Shown here piece after piece: positions 1 through 9,436 of a stretch of 64,000 nucleotides of DNA (position 1 is the stretch's first letter; every line of letters begins with the position of its first letter). The position numbers and the translations under genes are program-made. The stretch comes from Kyrpidia tusciae DSM 2912 (lineage in GTDB: Bacteria; Bacillota; Bacilli; Kyrpidiales; Kyrpidiaceae). The notes beneath the pieces were generated by a model. It ran no database searches. It was not told where the DNA came from and was given only the letters and a program-made list of their open reading frames with translations. Location: positions 2,356,001-2,420,000 of the forward strand of contig NC_014098.1 of the NCBI RefSeq assembly GCF_000092905.1. Reading direction: 5' to 3'.

Positions 1-83
1 ACTGTCTCTCATATCTGAGGGCGACCCGGTAGGTCGTCATCCCATGGCACAAACGCAAAGATTCGAGGGAAGTGAGGAATCCA

Positions 84-923
84 ATGATGGAAGCAAAAGT
101 GGAACAGGGCGTCTTTGAAACGATCGGCGGTTACCGCACTCATTACCATGAGGCGGGTGCGGGTGAAGGAAAGCCTCTGCTGCTGATCCATGGTTCCGGC
201 CCGGGCGTTTCTGCATGGGCGAATTGGCGCCTGGTTTTTCCTTTACTTGCCGATGATTTCCAGTTGTACGCACCGGATCTCGTGGGATTTGGACAAACGG
301 AAAAACCGCGCATCACCTATTCGGTGGATGTCTGGGTCGATCATCTGATCGCATTCATCGAACAGAAAAATCTTGCACCCGTTTCGATTATCGGAAATTC
401 TTTGGGTGGGGCGTTGGCCTTACACATTGCCCACCGGCGTCCGGAATGGATTGACAAGTTAATCCTCATGGGGAGCGCCGGCATCCGATTCCAATTGACC
501 GAAGGCTTGGACAAAGTCTGGGGCTACGAGCCAAGTTTGGAGAACATGCGAAATTTAATTCGGATCTTCGCCTATGATCAAACGATGGCTGAAAAAGACG
601 ACCTGGTCGAAATGAGGTACAAAGCGAGTATCCAGGAAGGGGCTCACGAATCCTACGCGTCCATGTTTCCGGCACCGCGTCAGCGATGGGTGGACGAGCT
701 TTCTTTAAGTGAAGAAGCGTTGCGAAGTATAGACAAACCGACATTATTGATCCACGGACGCGAAGATCGCGTATTGCCGGTTGCCGAAACCAGCTGGCGA
801 TTGGCACAACTGTTGCCCCGGGCCGAATTTCACATGTTCTCGCAATGCGGACATTGGACACAGATTGAAAAGACAGAGGCCTTTTGTCGGTTGGTCAAAC
901 ATTTTCTAAAAAACAATGGATGA
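84..923 (+). CDS. Alpha/beta hydrolase, meta-cleavage-product type
   Basis: Alpha/beta-hydrolase-fold enzyme of 279 residues. The oxyanion-hole region HGSGPGVSAW and the nucleophile elbow GNSLGGALA (serine) are seen, with an acid in HGREDRVLP and the catalytic histidine in QCGHWTQIE. The HGSGPG plus GNSLGG pair is typical of C-C hydrolases acting on meta-cleavage products such as 2-hydroxymuconic semialdehyde (XylF/BphD/MhpC group). That role fits the two extradiol dioxygenases on the opposite strand, but the substrate is inferred. A GTG at 72 is in frame, but the purine-rich GTGAGG sits correctly for the ATG at 84. The gene is convergent with the molybdenum hydroxylase operon. Confidence 0.85.
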   Translation: MMEAKVEQGVFETIGGYRTHYHEAGAGEGKPLLLIHGSGPGVSAWANWRLVFPLLADDFQLYAPDLVGFGQTEKPRITYSVDVWVDHLIAFIEQKNLAPVSIIGNSLGGALALHIAHRRPEWIDKLILMGSAGIRFQLTEGLDKVWGYEPSLENMRNLIRIFAYDQTMAEKDDLVEMRYKASIQEGAHESYASMFPAPRQRWVDELSLSEEALRSIDKPTLLIHGREDRVLPVAETSWRLAQLLPRAEFHMFSQCGHWTQIEKTEAFCRLVKHFLKNNG

Positions 924-994
924 CGAGGACCCCGGGCCGCACCTTTCGCACCTTTGCACATGTGGCTGCGACGCGCCGCCCGTGGGCCCGGCGG

Positions 995-1021
995 CCCGGG
1001 TGATGACCAACATCACCCGGG
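995..1021. terminator. Hairpin between convergent genes
   Basis: An 11-bp perfect stem (CCCGGGTGATG / CATCACCCGGG) with an ACCAA loop lies between the convergent hydrolase and molybdenum hydroxylase genes. Neither side has a strong U-tract, so its activity as a bidirectional terminator is inferred from position and stem strength. Confidence 0.5.
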
Positions 1022-1075
1022 TTCGCACGATCCCTTCCGCCGCGAGAATACAACGGTCGGTTCCGCCTGTCCGCG

Positions 1076-3412
1076 TCAGGCCTCATTCGCCGCTTTACTC
1101 CTCGCCGCCTCCACCCAACTGACAATCTGCTCCGGCCGAATCGGCAGTTCCGTCACCAGGACGCCGAACGGGGCGAGCGCATCGGAGACCGCGTTCGCCA
1201 GGGCCGCCGGAGCGGCGATCAGCGACCCTTCCCCCATGCCCTTAAATCCGCCCTCGCTGGACGAGGGGGTTTCCAGGTGCTGCACCCGCATCCTCGGGAC
1301 ATCGACGCTTTCCGGCAATAAATAGTCCATGAGCGATCCCGTCACCAGCTGGCCGTCTTCATCGTACCTGAGCTCCTCCAGAAACGCGCTGCCGATGCCC
1401 TGGGCCACGCCGCCGTGAATCTGCCCTTCCACGATCATCGGATTGATCAACCGACCGCAGTCGTTCACCACCACGTAATCCAGAACCTTCACGAAACCTG
1501 TCCGGATATCCACCTCCACCACCGCGGCGTGGGTGCCGTTGGAAAACGTGGCCGGCAGCGGCGGCCTGTAGCGGACCACCACTTCGAGGCCCGGCTGCAT
1601 ATCCTCCGGCAACCGCGACACATCGGCGTACGCCGTGCGGGCGATCTCGCGAATGGAAATGCCGCGGGACGGCACCCCGGCGACATGGGCCTGGCCGCCG
1701 GCCAACTCAATGTCCTCCTCGGCCGCCTCGAGCAGATGCGCCGCGAGCTTGATGATCTTTTTCCTCATCTCCTCACCGGCGCGCAAAGCGGCGCCGCCGC
1801 CGATGGTCCCGGATCGGCTCCCCCCGGTGCCACCGCCGAAGGGTGCACTGTCCGTGTCGCCGTGAAGCACCACGACGTCACCCACATCCACGCCCAGGCG
1901 ATCGGCGATCAGCTGGGCCATGGTGGTTTCGTGGCCCTGCCCCGTCGGCCCGAGTCCAAACGCCGCGGTGACAGTACCCGACGGCTCGATGCGAATGCTG
2001 GCCGCCTCATACGGGGTCGACCCGGCTTCAGACTCGGCCATGGCGGACGGTTCGACAAAGGCGCAGAACCCGACGCCCAGATAACGGCCCTGTTTCCGCA
2101 GCTCTTCCTGCTTCCGGCGAAACGCCTCGTAATCGAGCATCTGAACCGCCCGCTCCAGGGATTCCCTGTAGGAGCCGGGATCATACACTTTGCCCGTCGG
2201 AGTATGATAGGGAAAATCTTCAGGACCGATCATGTTCACCCGGCGAACCTCCACGGAATCCTTGCCGAGGGCCCGGGCCACGGCCTCGACGATCCCTTCC
2301 TGCACCTGGGCGCCGATCGGGCCGCCCACGCCGCGGTATGGACCCAGAGGCGCTTTGTTTGAAAATACAGCGTCGATGGTGATCGAGACATGGGGAATCT
2401 TATACGGCCCCGTGATCATCTCGGTCGCCCAATTCGACTCCCCCACCGCGCCGGGGAACCCCGGAAACGGGTAGGCGCCGGTATCTCCGATCACATGATC
2501 TTGGATCGCGACAATGCGGCCGTCCTCTTCAAAGGCCACGTCCACTTCGTGAATGCTGTCCCGGGCATGGGCATCGGTGAACAACGATTCTGTGCGATCG
2601 CTCACCCATTTGACGGGTTTCCCCAAAAGTCGGGCAATCTGGGCCACCGCCACATACTCCGGATAGAACATGGCCTTGATGCCGAATCCTCCGCCCACCT
2701 CGGGAACCACGACGCGAATGCGGTTGTCGGGCATATTCAGGGCCCTGGCCAGAAGGGATCGAACGCCGTGCGGGGACTGATGAGACACATAGACCGTCAG
2801 GCGACCTCCCACCGGATCCACCGTCGCCGCGCATCCCCGGGTTTCCAAGGTCACGCCGGTCTGCCGGTGCACCTGAAAGGTCAACTGCATACGCCGGGGC
2901 GCCGACGAAAACGCCTCCGAAAAACCATCGCTGATGATTTCACGATGATGAAACAGGTTGGGCCGATGGCCGTGCACCCGTCGCGGGCCGTCCGCCGCCG
3001 CCCGGCGCATATCCAATACCGGTTCCATGGCCTCATATTCCACCTTGACAAGTTCCGCCGCATCCTCGGCGATGTAGCGATTGTCCGCCACCACCGCGAC
3101 GATCGGCTCCCCGACAAAACGCACTTCCTCTTTCGCAAGCACCGGTTGGATCACATCGTACGGATTGAATTTCAGGGCCAGCGGCAAATCCTCAGCGGTA
3201 AAGACCGCCTTTACTCCGGGAACGCGCCGGGCCTCGGACGCGTCGACGCTGAGAATTCGAGCCGCCGCCTGGGTTGACCGCACAAAGGCGATTTCCAGCA
3301 TACCCGGAACATCAAGATCATCCAAATACGATCCCTGACCTCGCAATAGCCGGGGGTCTTCCAACCGCGTCACCCGGGCGCCGGTGAATTGGGGTTTGAG
3401 CACTTCGGACAC
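1076..3412 (-). CDS. Molybdenum hydroxylase, large (molybdopterin) subunit
   Basis: Large subunit of a xanthine dehydrogenase/CO dehydrogenase family enzyme, 778 residues from the chosen start. It binds the molybdopterin cofactor and hydroxylates the substrate with water-derived oxygen. Visible motifs are GGGFGIKAMFYPEY (about residues 240-253), PYRGVGGP (358-365), the Gly-rich GGTGGSRSGTIGGGA, and the C-terminal GFKGMGEGS that carries the catalytic glutamate. The active-site loop lacks the AYRCSFR signature of form I CO dehydrogenase and is closer to form II/heteroaromatic hydroxylases. The GTG at 3412 is preferred because AGGGGG lies about 9 bases upstream; an upstream GTG at 3418 overlaps the stop of the small-subunit gene. 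It is the last gene of a CoxM-CoxS-CoxL-like set. The substrate is unknown. Confidence 0.88.
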   Translation of the reverse strand: MSEVLKPQFTGARVTRLEDPRLLRGQGSYLDDLDVPGMLEIAFVRSTQAAARILSVDASEARRVPGVKAVFTAEDLPLALKFNPYDVIQPVLAKEEVRFVGEPIVAVVADNRYIAEDAAELVKVEYEAMEPVLDMRRAAADGPRRVHGHRPNLFHHREIISDGFSEAFSSAPRRMQLTFQVHRQTGVTLETRGCAATVDPVGGRLTVYVSHQSPHGVRSLLARALNMPDNRIRVVVPEVGGGFGIKAMFYPEYVAVAQIARLLGKPVKWVSDRTESLFTDAHARDSIHEVDVAFEEDGRIVAIQDHVIGDTGAYPFPGFPGAVGESNWATEMITGPYKIPHVSITIDAVFSNKAPLGPYRGVGGPIGAQVQEGIVEAVARALGKDSVEVRRVNMIGPEDFPYHTPTGKVYDPGSYRESLERAVQMLDYEAFRRKQEELRKQGRYLGVGFCAFVEPSAMAESEAGSTPYEAASIRIEPSGTVTAAFGLGPTGQGHETTMAQLIADRLGVDVGDVVVLHGDTDSAPFGGGTGGSRSGTIGGGAALRAGEEMRKKIIKLAAHLLEAAEEDIELAGGQAHVAGVPSRGISIREIARTAYADVSRLPEDMQPGLEVVVRYRPPLPATFSNGTHAAVVEVDIRTGFVKVLDYVVVNDCGRLINPMIVEGQIHGGVAQGIGSAFLEELRYDEDGQLVTGSLMDYLLPESVDVPRMRVQHLETPSSSEGGFKGMGEGSLIAAPAALANAVSDALAPFGVLVTELPIRPEQIVSWVEAARSKAANEA

Positions 3413-3414
3413 CC

Positions 3415-3899
<485 letters not shown>

Positions 3900-3903
<4 letters not shown>

Positions 3904-4712
3904 GCTCCATCCCTCCCCAACGCACGCCGGTAGGCCGTTTCCGCCGCCAATACCCCCAGTCGTCTGCGATAGTTATCCTCCACATCCGCCTGCAGTACCG
4001 TTTTCTCCCACATCGCACGGCGAGCGGCCTCATCCTTGTCAAAGACCACCTCGTGTCGTTCCGGCCGCCCGCCGATCCCGAACCAAGTGACCGCCCCGGC
4101 GTCGCCCCCGCGCCATTCGACAAACGCTCCGGCCAGGGCAAAATCCCCCGACCGCCGGGCAAATTCGTGAAAACCCCAAGAGATGCCTTCGCTCAAGGGG
4201 ATCTCCACCGCGGTGAGAATCTCGTCCGACTGCAGATCTGTCATCAGGTACCCCAGAAAGAAGTCTTCGGCAGAAACCCTCCTGATCCCGTCCGCATTGG
4301 CCAGCTCAATCACGCCTCCCAACGCGGTTACCGCCGCCGGCAGTTCCGCGGCCGGGTCCGCGTGAGCCAGGGACCCGCCCAGGGTCCCTCGGGTGCGGAT
4401 GGCCCAATGGCCGATGTGACCCGCCGCCTCGGCAAGAATCGGCAAATGGGTGCAAATCAAGGGATTCCGGCGCAGTTCCTCGTGGCGCACCATGCCGCCG
4501 ATGCGCAGAGCGCCGTCCACCAGCCGGACCTCCCTCAACTCGTCCATCGCATTCAGGTCGACCAAGGCCGACGGCCGACTCAGCCGGAAATTCATCAACG
4601 GGATCAGACTTTGCCCGCCGGCGATGACCTTGCTCCCGGGCACATCGCGCAGAAACCGCAGCGCGTCTTCCAAATCCTTGGGCCGGTAATACTCGAAAGC
4701 CGCGGGTTTCAA
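3900..4712 (-). CDS. Molybdenum hydroxylase, medium FAD subunit
   Basis: FAD-binding subunit (CoxM type), about 270 residues. The two flavin-binding signatures are present: AGGQSLIPLMNFRL near residue 30 and TRGTLGGSLAHADPAAE near 105. It transfers electrons from the iron-sulfur subunit to the external acceptor. A TTG at 4712 is preferred: it follows AGGGGGGA by a few bases and gives the typical family N-terminus KPAAFEYYRP. Longer frames add an unlikely basic leader. It is the first of three overlapping structural genes and lies downstream of the MoxR and VWA genes. Confidence 0.88.
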
Positions 4713-4793
4713 TCCACATCCCCCCTGCACTGTCGTTCGGCGGCCGCCGCCGTCGACCGCCGATGCCGCCATTCTCGATGCCATAAACAGATT

Positions 4794-5630
4794 TTACCGT
4801 GAAAGTTCCAAAAGCGCCTTCGGAGAATGGCCCGACACCATCACGGTCACGTAGGGTTGTGCCGCCCGCAACGCCCGGGTTTTCGGGGCAAACCCCGGCG
4901 TCGCCATCAGCGGATTCATCCACGCGATGCGCACTCCCTCGCTGTACAACATCCGCAGCGCTTTTGCGAGCATCTGAGGATCCCCGGCATCCCACCCGTC
5001 GCTGATGATCAGAAGCGTTGTTCGCCCGCCCCCGACCCACCGGGATCCAAATCGCTGCAGCCAGTCGCCCAGCGCCTCTCCAATGCGGGTCCCGCCGGAC
5101 CAAACCCGGCTGAACCGCGCCAACTCGGCCAGGGCGGGGCCGTAGGGCCCGCGCAACAGGTCCGTTACCTCGACCAACTCCGCGGCAAAGAGAAATACCC
5201 CCACTTGCGGCAACCGATGGACCAATTGATAAAGCCACGGCAGATAGAGATCGACATACTCCTCCATCGAACCGGACACATCCCAGAGCACCGCAAGACG
5301 GCCCGGGCGCCGGTTGGTAACCCTCGGCACAAACTTTGGAACCGGCCCGCCCCGCCGGGCCCAAAGCCGGGCTGTGGACCGCACATCCACCCCCGCACCG
5401 CCGTGCGACAGCCATCGCCTGCGGCTCACCACATGCGGTGCCATGGAGAAACGCCGGCCAACCCGGCGAACCCACGCCGGCGGCGCAAGAACGGTCTTTG
5501 GAGCCCCCCTTCCGGGCCCGGAACCCGCGGTTCGCCCTCGTTCAGCAAGATCACCCCCGGACGTTCCCCGGGCCTGCGGGCGGTCCATCTGCGGCTCCAC
5601 CCGGCTGTTCCTCTCCCCCCCGACCTCCAT
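4794..5630 (-). CDS. VWA-domain protein, CoxE-like, N-terminally short
   Basis: Von Willebrand A-domain protein of the CoxE group, which works with a MoxR ATPase in maturing Mo-hydroxylase active sites. The MIDAS motif DVSGS is at residues 117-121, followed by SGGTRIG and ISDGWDAG, and the C-terminal WMNPL block is intact. Family members are usually near 370-400 residues; this one has 278 and begins in the Arg/Pro-rich linker before the VWA domain. The usual N-terminal helical domain is missing, and only 12 bases separate it from moxR. The ATG has a poor ribosome binding site (TAAGG two bases away). It may be a shortened gene that still works, or a deletion product. Confidence 0.75.
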   Translation of the reverse strand: MEVGGERNSRVEPQMDRPQARGTSGGDLAERGRTAGSGPGRGAPKTVLAPPAWVRRVGRRFSMAPHVVSRRRWLSHGGAGVDVRSTARLWARRGGPVPKFVPRVTNRRPGRLAVLWDVSGSMEEYVDLYLPWLYQLVHRLPQVGVFLFAAELVEVTDLLRGPYGPALAELARFSRVWSGGTRIGEALGDWLQRFGSRWVGGGRTTLLIISDGWDAGDPQMLAKALRMLYSEGVRIAWMNPLMATPGFAPKTRALRAAQPYVTVMVSGHSPKALLELSR

Positions 5631-5642
5631 TGCCTTAGTCAG

Positions 5643-6488
5643 TCAAGTCCCATCCAGAAGTTCCGGAATGCGTGAGGTAACCGCCTGGATATCCAGAAAT
5701 TCTTTGATCACGCAACCGATCGTCCGGTGAATCCACGCCTCGCTCCATCGGCCGTCCAACTCGAAGGCCCGGGCCCAGTCCAGCGTCTCGGCCACCCCCG
5801 GCGGTTTGAGGAGATCCCAGCCCCGCAGCATCTGCACCGCGCGCACGATTCTCCTGACTGCTTCGTCCTCTAATCCGGGGATTTGTTTGCGGACGATGGC
5901 GCACTCCCGCTCAGGGTCCGGCCAGTCGACATAGGTGTAGAGTGACCGTCGCCGCAACGCGTCGCTGAGGGGCCGGGTTCGGTTCGAGGTCAGGAAGACA
6001 ACCGGGGGCTCCCGGGCGGTCACCGTGCCCCATTCCGGCACGGTGATCCGGTAGTCGGCAAGAACCTCGAGCAACAGCGCCTCAAATCCCTCATCCGCCC
6101 GATCCACTTCATCGATCAATAACACGCAGCCGCCCGAACTCCGCAAGGCCCGCATCAACGGGCGCTCCAACAGATACGCCTCGGTGAACACGTTCTGCGC
6201 ATCCCCGCGGGCGAGATCGACCATCTGCTTGTGATAATTCCAGTCGTACAGCGCCTGGCTGGCATCTAATCCTTCGAAACACTGCAGCCGGACCAACGGT
6301 TTTTGTAAGGCCCGGGCAACGGCGTCTGCCAGGGACGTTTTCCCGGAACCCGCGGGGCCTTCCAACAAAAGGGGGCGCTCAAGAGCAACCGCCAGCCTCA
6401 CCATGCCGGCCAGACTTTCGTCGGCCACATATCCCGCCTGCTCCAACATCCGCATCCAGTCCCCCGGCGACCGATCCTTCGGCGACAA
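5643..6488 (-). CDS. MoxR-family AAA+ ATPase, CoxD-like
   Basis: AAA+ ATPase of about 281 residues in the MoxR/CoxD group. Walker A is GPAGSGKTS, Walker B is LLIDEVDRAD, sensor 1 is FLTSNRTRPLSDALRRR, and a C-terminal lid domain follows. With the VWA partner downstream it is expected to remodel the apo-molybdenum hydroxylase and help insert the sulfido ligand. A TTG at 6488 lies 8 bases after GGGGAG; a GTG at 6497 abuts the same purines and is the alternative. A decayed second copy of the middle of this gene lies at about 20478-20612. Confidence 0.88.
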   Translation of the reverse strand: MSPKDRSPGDWMRMLEQAGYVADESLAGMVRLAVALERPLLLEGPAGSGKTSLADAVARALQKPLVRLQCFEGLDASQALYDWNYHKQMVDLARGDAQNVFTEAYLLERPLMRALRSSGGCVLLIDEVDRADEGFEALLLEVLADYRITVPEWGTVTAREPPVVFLTSNRTRPLSDALRRRSLYTYVDWPDPERECAIVRKQIPGLEDEAVRRIVRAVQMLRGWDLLKPPGVAETLDWARAFELDGRWSEAWIHRTIGCVIKEFLDIQAVTSRIPELLDGT

Positions 6489-6658
6489 CGCGGTCACTCC
6501 CCGTTTCGACCCTTTAGATGGCGAAATACCCGATCCACCCCAATCGCCGCATCGCGATGGATTCTAAGGCAATTTTCCCGATGCTTACATTCAATTCGAC
6601 ACATCGCCTTCCGATTCCTGCTGTCGCACATGCAAGCCCCGGGGAGCACATGTCCGCA

Positions 6659-6899
6659 TCACAACCGCTCAATGACGGTGGCATTGGCCATGCCCGCCCC
6701 TTCGCAAATCGCAACAAGGCCGTACGTTCGCTCCATCCTTTCCAGTTCGTGCAGCAAAGTTGCGATCAGGCGTGCTCCCGTTGCACCCACCGGATGGCCC
6801 AGAGAAGAGGTCAACAGGATGAACCTCCTGAAAAACACCCCTTCTTCGCCCGATCGGTGTTCGCACCGCGTCAAGAATCACCGCTTCCCGCACGCGCAT
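6659..6899 (-). pseudogene. Thiolase remnant with internal deletion
   Basis: The first 32 or so codons encode a standard thiolase N-terminus (REAVILDAVRTPIG...) starting at an ATG at 6899 with a good ribosome binding site just after the SDR stop. In another frame the sequence then continues directly into the thiolase C-terminus (GHPVGATGARLIATLLHELE ... AICEGAGMANATVIERL). The central part, roughly 300 residues including the nucleophilic cysteine, is absent, so the product cannot be an active acyltransferase. The intact ancestor was presumably the 3-ketoacyl-CoA thiolase of this catabolic operon. Confidence 0.85.
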
Positions 6900-6910
6900 C
6901 CCCCCATCCC

Positions 6911-7696
6911 TCACATGGAAAACCGGACTTCTCCTCCATCGACCACCCACAGCGCCCCGTGCACGAACGACGCGGCCGGGGAGGCCAGAAACACGGCCAC
7001 CCGCGCGATTTCCGAAGGCTCTGCGAAGCGGCCGAGCGGGATTGAAGCAGCGTACTGCTTTTCGACCTCTCCGGCGGTTTTGCCCAGACGCTGGGCTTCC
7101 GCATCCAGCCAAGTCTTGATGATTTCTGTATTGGTCACCCCGGGGGCGATTGCATTCACGCGTATCCCCTTGGGGCCGAGTTCATCCGCCAAGGTCTTCA
7201 TCAAACCGACCACAGCCATCCGAAGGCTTGTCGCCAAGGTGTAGGTCGTGGAGATCTGTTTTACAAAATTCGACGTATTGATCACCAAGCTTGACCCGGT
7301 GGACATCAGGGGAAGAATCGCCTGAACGACGTGGACGGGGCCTTTGACAATGGTCTGATAGCCCGCATCCCATTGTGCGCCTTGAAGTTGGAGGAAGCTC
7401 CCGGCATCCGGCGCTCCCCCGTTGACAAAAGCCGCGTCCACTCGCCCGAAACGTTCTTTCACAACCTTCGCCACGGATTGCATCTGATCGGCATGGGTAA
7501 TATCCGCGACAATGGGGAACACCTCTTGCCCTGTCTGCCGCCTGATGTTTTCCGCCGTTTGTTTCAGGGCCTCGTCCCGACGGGCGCAAAGAACCACCCG
7601 GGCCCCCTCCCGAGCAAATTCCAACGCCGTCGCCGCGCCCATCCCCCGGCTCGCTCCCGTTACCAGCACCACTTTCCCCTGCAGTTGCAAGTCCAT
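6911..7696 (-). CDS. SDR-family oxidoreductase, atypical active site
   Basis: Short-chain dehydrogenase/reductase of 261 residues. The nucleotide-binding TGASRGMGAA motif is at the N-terminus, and NAIAPG follows the active-site region. The usual YxxxK catalytic pair is not seen: the corresponding stretch reads TTYTLATSLRMAVVGLMKTL, without the lysine at the expected position. It resembles SDR subfamilies that carry an S/N-x-x-R segment there. A role in ketoacyl or hydroxyacyl-CoA conversion is inferred from the neighbouring enoyl-CoA hydratases and thiolase remnant. GGGAGG lies upstream of the ATG. A candidate operator lies 23 bases upstream of the start. Confidence 0.8.
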   Translation of the reverse strand: MDLQLQGKVVLVTGASRGMGAATALEFAREGARVVLCARRDEALKQTAENIRRQTGQEVFPIVADITHADQMQSVAKVVKERFGRVDAAFVNGGAPDAGSFLQLQGAQWDAGYQTIVKGPVHVVQAILPLMSTGSSLVINTSNFVKQISTTYTLATSLRMAVVGLMKTLADELGPKGIRVNAIAPGVTNTEIIKTWLDAEAQRLGKTAGEVEKQYAASIPLGRFAEPSEIARVAVFLASPAASFVHGALWVVDGGEVRFSM

Positions 7697-7718
7697 GTTT
7701 TCTCTCGCCTCCCGCCCT

Positions 7719-7734
7719 CACTGTACACGCAGTG
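7719..7734. promoter_or_regulatory. Candidate operator palindrome, copy 1
   Basis: The 16-bp sequence CACTGTACACGCAGTG is an inverted repeat (CACTG/CAGTG arms). It matches the copy in front of the iclR gene (12322-12337) with the shared pattern CAYTGTACACGYARTG. On the minus strand each copy contains a -10-like TACA(A/G)T. It sits between the enoyl-CoA hydratase gene and the SDR start, where a regulator could control the distal part of the operon. IclR binding is an inference. Confidence 0.6.
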
Positions 7735-7755
7735 GTGTATCGTTGTCTTATCCGT

Positions 7756-8532
7756 TCAGGTTCCCTGGAACTCCGGCCGCCGTTTTTCGAGAAAGGCCGC
7801 GATCCCCTCCCGATGGTCGAAGGAGACATGCAGCAGCGATTGGGAAGCCGATTCCAAATCCATGAACGCGTCAAACGGCATCCGCAGGGCATCTCTAACG
7901 GCCCGTTTAGCCAGACCCATCGCCAGGGTTGGACCCGTGGCCAATTCTTCCGCCCACTCGGCCGTCAAGCCTTCCAGCATGGCCCGGTCCACCACGCGAT
8001 TATAGACTCCCCATGAATAGGCCTGATCGGCACTCAGCGGTTCCCCCCGGAAAATCAGTTCTTTGATCCGCTTCGGCCCAATGTGCTGCACGAGAAAATA
8101 GATCATGGCGGCGTCGGGCATCGCCCCGATCTTGCCGAACGCCGGGATGAAAGAGGCATCCTGACTCGCCAGCACCAAATCGCAGGCGAGAACGACTCCG
8201 ATCCCCGCCCCCGCCACCGGCCCGTTGAGCGACGCGATCACCGGTTTGTCTAAGAGCATGAGCGACTGGATCAACGGTCTCACTTTTTCATTCAGAAGCC
8301 GACGGGTTCCGAGCGGCCCCAGCCCTTGAATCTCTCGCAAATCCCCTCCCGCACAAAACACCGGCCCTGCACCGGTTAACACCAAAACCCGAACCTCGTC
8401 GCGCTCTCGCGCCTCCGCCAAGACTTGCTGGATTTCTTCGAACATCTCTCCGTTGAGCGCATTGCGGACCTCAGGGCGATTCAAGGTCAGCCGGCCGATC
8501 CCCTGATTCACTTCCCATACAATCGTTTTCAA
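7756..8532 (-). CDS. Enoyl-CoA hydratase/isomerase family protein
   Basis: Crotonase-fold protein of 258 residues. The oxyanion-hole segments FCAGGDLREI and NGPVAGAGIGVVLACD are clear, so it binds an acyl-CoA. The catalytic-glutamate region reads FGKIGAMPDAAMIYFL; neither classical glutamate is present, a pattern seen in isomerase-like or ring-modifying crotonases (PaaG/MenB-like variety), so the precise reaction is open. The TTG start lies 9 bases after GGAGG. It belongs to the run of CoA-linked genes downstream of iclR. Confidence 0.82.
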   Translation of the reverse strand: MKTIVWEVNQGIGRLTLNRPEVRNALNGEMFEEIQQVLAEARERDEVRVLVLTGAGPVFCAGGDLREIQGLGPLGTRRLLNEKVRPLIQSLMLLDKPVIASLNGPVAGAGIGVVLACDLVLASQDASFIPAFGKIGAMPDAAMIYFLVQHIGPKRIKELIFRGEPLSADQAYSWGVYNRVVDRAMLEGLTAEWAEELATGPTLAMGLAKRAVRDALRMPFDAFMDLESASQSLLHVSFDHREGIAAFLEKRRPEFQGT

Positions 8533-8619
8533 AACCCATTCCCTCCAATCAGCCCCAGACCGATCTCGAATCCGACCTTTTCAGCGGTCAGGAAAGTGTC
8601 ACCTCGTCCCTTCGGGTCC

Positions 8620-9423
8620 TCATTCTTGTCCTTTTCCAAACTTCGGAGGCTCTTTCGCAAAAAACGCCCGCACGGCTTCACGATGGTCGGCCGTTTGGAA
8701 CGTGATCCCTTCCATAGCCAAGGAGGCGGTCAAAACGGTGTTCATGACTTGGGACACAAAGAGATTTACCGACCGTTTGGTCAATTCAATGGCCAGCCGC
8801 GGGCCCGTGGCCAAGCGCTCCGCCAGCCGGTACGTTTCCTGCTCCAACTGTTCCCGGGAGTACGCATGATTGACCAACCCCATCTCCGCCGCCTCCGCCC
8901 CGGTGAGCGCCTCTCCGGTCATCAAGAACTCTTTCGCCCGATTGGGCCCCACCAACAACGGCCAAATCACCGCCCCGCCGTCTCCGGCAACCACACCGAC
9001 ACCCACATGCGGATCGGCGATTCGCGCATCCTCCGCCATGAGGCAGATATCTGCAAACAGCGCAATCGTGGCTCCCAACCCAATGGCGGGGCCATCCACC
9101 ATGGCGATGATGGGTTGCGGCAGGGCTGTCATCGACCGAACGATTTCCACGCCTTGGCGAAGGATCTCCGCATATCCTTCCGGCGTGCGCGCTTCTGTTT
9201 CAAGCCAGTGCAGATCACCCCCCGCACAAAACGCCCGTCCCTCTTCCGCTCCCCGCAAAACCACAATGCGGGTTTCCCGATCTCTGGAGATATCCACGAA
9301 AACCCGGCTCAATTCCTCATGCATCTTTTGATTGACCGAATTGCGAGACCCGGGATTCGTCAGACGCACGGTGAGAATGGTCCCGCGCCTTTCAAACGTC
9401 AACGTTTCATACGATTCATACAC
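8620..9423 (-). CDS. Enoyl-CoA hydratase/isomerase family protein
   Basis: Second crotonase-family protein of the island, 267 residues from the chosen start. Acyl-CoA binding motifs FCAGGDLHWL and DGPAIGLGATIALFAD are present. The active-site loop reads HVGVGVVAGDGGAVIWPLL, which has aspartate rather than glutamate near the second catalytic position. The GTG at 9423 has GGAGGG seven bases upstream and leaves 13 bases to the preceding gene, whereas the longest frame would overlap it. Expected to hydrate or isomerise an enoyl-CoA intermediate; substrate not identifiable. Confidence 0.8.
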   Translation of the reverse strand: MYESYETLTFERRGTILTVRLTNPGSRNSVNQKMHEELSRVFVDISRDRETRIVVLRGAEEGRAFCAGGDLHWLETEARTPEGYAEILRQGVEIVRSMTALPQPIIAMVDGPAIGLGATIALFADICLMAEDARIADPHVGVGVVAGDGGAVIWPLLVGPNRAKEFLMTGEALTGAEAAEMGLVNHAYSREQLEQETYRLAERLATGPRLAIELTKRSVNLFVSQVMNTVLTASLAMEGITFQTADHREAVRAFFAKEPPKFGKGQE

Positions 9424-9436
9424 CCTCCGTCCCTCC

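Noticed and set aside
1415-2362. Plus-strand 315-codon frame opposite the Mo-subunit gene
   Set aside because: Antisense shadow of a conserved gene, full of His/Arg/Pro, without a ribosome binding site.
4306-5475. Long minus-strand frame of 389 codons overlapping the VWA and FAD-subunit genes
   Set aside because: It crosses two clearly functional genes in another frame, is rich in Gly/Arg/Ala as expected from GC-rich shadows, and has no domain.
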